A DNA stretch of 64,000 nt from Flavobacteriaceae bacterium. Its GTDB lineage: Bacteria; Bacteroidota; Bacteroidia; Flavobacteriales; Flavobacteriaceae. Below are positions 61,437 through 64,000 of the stretch, piece by piece. Every line of letters begins with the position of its first letter. Position 1 is the first letter of the stretch. Position numbers and translations under genes: made by a program. The notes under the pieces are model-generated. The model was not told the DNA's origin. It ran no database searches and saw only the letters and a list, made by a program, of their open reading frames with translations. The stretch covers positions 434,001 through 498,000 of the forward strand of contig SIHP01000001.1 of NCBI GenBank assembly GCA_004762155.1, in the 5' to 3' direction.

Positions 61437-62522
61437 TTATCCTAATATTTTCTTTACCAAATCTTTTTTAGCAGCTTCATCATCACCAAAAAGCCAACGT
61501 AAAACATTGCATTCCCATATTTCATCGTATTGCTTTTCATTAATAATATCGCGTTCAATGGCCAAATCCAATAATTTTCCAGGATATGAAGATTGTGCAT
61601 CACTTTCCATTTCTCCTAATGGATACGGATCATCTAAGCCCATAATTACCTGATTAGAACCTTGCCTGTCAATCATCAACTTTAAAGAATCTGTGTCATG
61701 TACCAAAGTATCAAAAAATATATTTGGATGTCCAACTGCTTTTCTTGGATGTGTTTTTCCTTCAAACAAATCTGGCCTTCCATCAAAACCTTGAATACGA
61801 CGTCCTAAATTCATTTGCGCTAACTGACCTCCATGTGCAAAACAGGTGCGAATATTTTTAAAACGCTCTTGCATTCCGTTTAATGTATAAAAATGATATG
61901 CATCTCCACATTGAGCCAGCATCCAAATTAAATGAAAACGCCAATTCACGTTTTCTAACTTTATCATTTTATCTCCGTCATACGGATGAATTTCTATGGC
62001 TAATTTATATTTATCAGCCATTTCAAAAATCCGATCGTTTTCTTTATCAAAAACACTTCGCCAATGCCCAATAGAATCCATAAAATGTGTTGGTAAACAC
62101 AGTACTTTTAAACCTAATTCTTCAACACAACGTTGCATTTCATATAAAGCTCCGTATATAAAACCAGGATGAATTACAAATCCACAAGTAAACTTATCTG
62201 GATGATCTCGTTGTACTTTAGCATTAAAATCATTTTGGAAACGCAATGCTTTTTTCATTTCTTCCAAGCGCAATCCGTTACCATATAATTGCGATAGATT
62301 TAAAACTACTGCATGATCTAAGCGATTTTTCTCCATCCAACGTAACTTTTCATCCAAGAAAAAACTTGAATCGGTTACTGGTCTTTTCCAACCTTTTTGC
62401 AGCATGTGCTTGCGCTCATCATCTACCCAAAAAATTTCCTTTTCTTTCATAAACTGAGGAATTTCCTCAGGATAAGGTAACAAATGTGAATGTCCGTTAA
62501 TACGTAGTTTACGCTTCATCAT
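61437..62522 (-). CDS. 2-amino-3-carboxymuconate-6-semialdehyde decarboxylase (ACMSD)
   Basis: A 361-aa amidohydrolase-fold enzyme that decarboxylates the ring-opened product of 3-hydroxyanthranilate. Zinc and catalytic residues fit Pseudomonas ACMSD with a shift of about two: H11 and H13 (NGHSHLLP), H179 (AIEIHPYDGD), H230 (TCFAHGGQL) and D297 (MGLDDPYPLG). HFMDSIGHWRSVFDK is also typical. It is 22 bp after the alpha/beta hydrolase gene and two genes after the dioxygenase that makes its substrate, which supports the call strongly. Confidence 0.92.
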   Translation of the reverse strand: MMKRKLRINGHSHLLPYPEEIPQFMKEKEIFWVDDERKHMLQKGWKRPVTDSSFFLDEKLRWMEKNRLDHAVVLNLSQLYGNGLRLEEMKKALRFQNDFNAKVQRDHPDKFTCGFVIHPGFIYGALYEMQRCVEELGLKVLCLPTHFMDSIGHWRSVFDKENDRIFEMADKYKLAIEIHPYDGDKMIKLENVNWRFHLIWMLAQCGDAYHFYTLNGMQERFKNIRTCFAHGGQLAQMNLGRRIQGFDGRPDLFEGKTHPRKAVGHPNIFFDTLVHDTDSLKLMIDRQGSNQVIMGLDDPYPLGEMESDAQSSYPGKLLDLAIERDIINEKQYDEIWECNVLRWLFGDDEAAKKDLVKKILG

Positions 62523-62544
62523 GGTTGGTTTTTTAATTTGTTTT

Positions 62545-63432
62545 TCAATTTATACTTAATTCAGCAATTATTTCACTTAGCGCTAACTTTGCTTCTTTTA
62601 AAACAGGTAAGAAAGGCCAAATATGTGGCATTCCTTCACCTAGAATAACTTTATGTTTTATATTACTTTCTTTTAATTTTCTTACCATTATTTGTTCATC
62701 TGGATACATAATATCTTGTGTTCCTAAAAACAATATAGTTTCAGAAAAATGGTTGAAACTACCGTTTATAGGTGATAATTTTGGTGTATCCAAATTATTA
62801 TTTTCAGCACACATTTTTTTTGCACTCAAAACACCTTTCTTTGCTAAGAGAATATCTTTTGCATCAATCTCATCAATTTGTGAATTGGACATAGAAGCAT
62901 CTAAAACAGGAGAAATTAAAATTATTTTAGATGGTAATTCTTTCTCTTCTTTTACCAATCGTTGTACTAAAGCTATTGTTAAAGTCCCACCAACTGAATC
63001 TCCCATTAGTATAATTTCTTTATGATTATACTTTTTTAATGCTTCAGTATAAACAGCATCTATATTATCCGTTATTTGAGTAATTTTATGCTCTGGAGCT
63101 TTTGGATAATCACACAACCAAATAGTATAATTTGTTTTCTTATAAATTTCCTTTAAAGTATCCCAATGATGTGTTGTTGGTCCAGAAACGAAAGCACCTC
63201 CTGGAAAAAACAATACTATTTTTTTCTTTTTATCCGTAGAAATTAATTCAGTAATACTGCTATCTAGAATTTTAAAAGATTTCGAATTCTTTTTATAAAA
63301 ACTACTTTTTGGTTGTTTTACGTCTTCCTTTCTTAGTTTTTTGTAATCAATTGGATCTTTACTAAATATTTTTTTTAATCCTTTTAATTTTAAAACGAAT
63401 GCAACTAAATTATATGAGAAACTTCTTTTCAT
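62545..63432 (-). CDS. Alpha/beta hydrolase (HSL-like), possible kynurenine formamidase
   Basis: 295 aa. The oxyanion block is FFPGGAFVSGP in place of the usual HGGG. The nucleophile elbow is MGDSVGGTLTIAL. FLGTQDIMYPDEQ supplies the acid and GEGMPHIWPF the catalytic His. It lies between the 3-hydroxyanthranilate dioxygenase and ACMSD genes, 19 and 22 bp from them. Eukaryotic-type kynurenine formamidase has this fold, so N-formylkynurenine is a reasonable substrate (inference). A general esterase role is the alternative. A basic N-terminal tail precedes the domain. Confidence 0.8.
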   Translation of the reverse strand: MKRSFSYNLVAFVLKLKGLKKIFSKDPIDYKKLRKEDVKQPKSSFYKKNSKSFKILDSSITELISTDKKKKIVLFFPGGAFVSGPTTHHWDTLKEIYKKTNYTIWLCDYPKAPEHKITQITDNIDAVYTEALKKYNHKEIILMGDSVGGTLTIALVQRLVKEEKELPSKIILISPVLDASMSNSQIDEIDAKDILLAKKGVLSAKKMCAENNNLDTPKLSPINGSFNHFSETILFLGTQDIMYPDEQIMVRKLKESNIKHKVILGEGMPHIWPFLPVLKEAKLALSEIIAELSIN

Positions 63433-63451
63433 TTGCTTTATTAAAAATATG

Positions 63452-63979
63452 CTATAACTTATTTGGAGCTTTCATTACAGTACCACAATTATTACAAGTA
63501 CATTTTTCATTATCTGAGTAATACTTATCAAAAATTATAGGCATGTCAGTTTCTATATTATCTAACGGAAACTCTTCTCTATATAATTGCGCCCCACAGT
63601 TTTCACAATACCATTCTAAGGCATCTAACATACCTTCACTTCTAGGGTATTCAATTACTAAACCTACAGTATTTGCTTTTCGCTGTGGTGAATGTGGTAC
63701 TCCTGCTGGTAATAAATAAATATCTCCTTCGTTTATAGCAACATCTATTTGCTCTCCTTTCTCATCAATGATTTTTAAAATCATATCTCCTTCTACTTGA
63801 TAAAAGAATTCTGGTGTTTCGTTGTAATGATAGTCTTTTCTATTATTTGGACCACCAACAACCATTACTATATATTCGCCATTATCCCAAACCTGCTTAT
63901 TACCTACTGGTGGTTTTAATAAATGACGATGTTCATCTATCCACTTTTTAAAATTTAAAGGCTGTACTAAATTACTCAT
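63452..63979 (-). CDS. 3-hydroxyanthranilate 3,4-dioxygenase
   Basis: A 175-aa cupin that opens the ring of 3-hydroxyanthranilate. Iron ligands are H51 and E57 (KDYHYNETPEFF) and H96 (AGVPHSPQR); R47 and R100 are the substrate-binding arginines. The C-terminus has the second, rubredoxin-like metal site with two CxxC pairs (YCENCG and CNNCGT), as in bacterial homologs. Genes for kynureninase and kynurenine monooxygenase would be expected further right, outside the window. First visible gene of the operon. Confidence 0.95.
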   Translation of the reverse strand: MSNLVQPLNFKKWIDEHRHLLKPPVGNKQVWDNGEYIVMVVGGPNNRKDYHYNETPEFFYQVEGDMILKIIDEKGEQIDVAINEGDIYLLPAGVPHSPQRKANTVGLVIEYPRSEGMLDALEWYCENCGAQLYREEFPLDNIETDMPIIFDKYYSDNEKCTCNNCGTVMKAPNKL

Positions 63980-64000
63980 TCTTTGATTATTTTAAAAGAT

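Noticed and set aside
1..64000. tRNA, rRNA, CRISPR, prophage and insertion sequences
   Set aside because: No T-loop-like GTTCGA motifs between genes, no spaced identical repeats, no transposase, integrase or phage structural genes were seen on either strand.

Overview
The window looks like chromosomal DNA of a marine member of the Flavobacteriaceae (Polaribacter/Tenacibaculum-like). The grounds are very AT-rich DNA, TAnnTTTG-type promoter elements, absence of strong Shine-Dalgarno sequences, and families typical of that group: DUF6146, DUF6607, HmuY lipoproteins, an ACMSD/3-HAO kynurenine cluster, a PL7 alginate lyase, and the rsfS-ftsH-LUD-cdsA gene order. The genus is inferred. I see no rRNA, tRNA, CRISPR array, prophage or insertion sequence.

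Layout. 0-12 kb: housekeeping and small accessory genes: an exonuclease, PPK2, a broken Coq4-like gene, an SDR, a Kir-type K+ channel with tag, dsbD, a frameshifted small gene, an Asp/Asn hydroxylase, and SppA. 12.2-13 kb: a DUF4272 gene that has apparently lost its start codon. 13.4-19.8 kb: a six-gene minus-strand operon for sugar-acid/alginate use: a gluconokinase/6-phosphogluconate dehydrogenase fusion, an NRAMP-fold transporter lacking the metal-binding motifs, a GntR regulator, a PL7 lyase, an SDR and an RbsD/FucU mutarotase. It is headed by a tandem TGGGCACCCA operator next to a promoter. 20-20.7 kb: two decayed genes, one of them CIA30. 20.7-28 kb: DUF2721, a flavodoxin-fold protein, a convergent two-component pair (NtrC-type regulator and hybrid kinase with HPt) and an M28 peptidase. 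28-30 kb: an NDH-2 operon. 30.3-36.2 kb: a HmuY lipoprotein divergent from DUF6607, ankyrin, DUF2271 and a PepSY/flavodoxin/FNR reductase; this is probably an iron/heme redox system.

36.2-46.7 kb: an XRE regulator with its own operator-like repeats, facing a membrane-stress operon: YbjN-like, PspA, YqiJ-like OB-fold membrane protein, flotillin, and a giant DUF3686 AAA 'DNA repair ATPase'. 47.4-56.8 kb: core genes: yjbQ, dnaK, pyrE, an SRPBCC protein, birA, rsfS, ftsH, LUD, cdsA, acyl-CoA-binding protein, and YceI. 56.9-58.1 kb: three orphan genes. 58.2-61.4 kb: a methyltransferase, an M28 peptidase and an orphan. 61.4-64 kb: part of a tryptophan/kynurenine catabolic operon (3-hydroxyanthranilate dioxygenase, alpha/beta hydrolase, ACMSD), cut by the right edge.

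Five genes carry nonsense, frameshift or start-loss lesions, and all are accessory. Long core genes (646 to about 1,615 codons) are intact, so this looks like real decay rather than poor sequence. Two inverted copies of an intergenic hairpin repeat lie at 4.9 and 21.1 kb.
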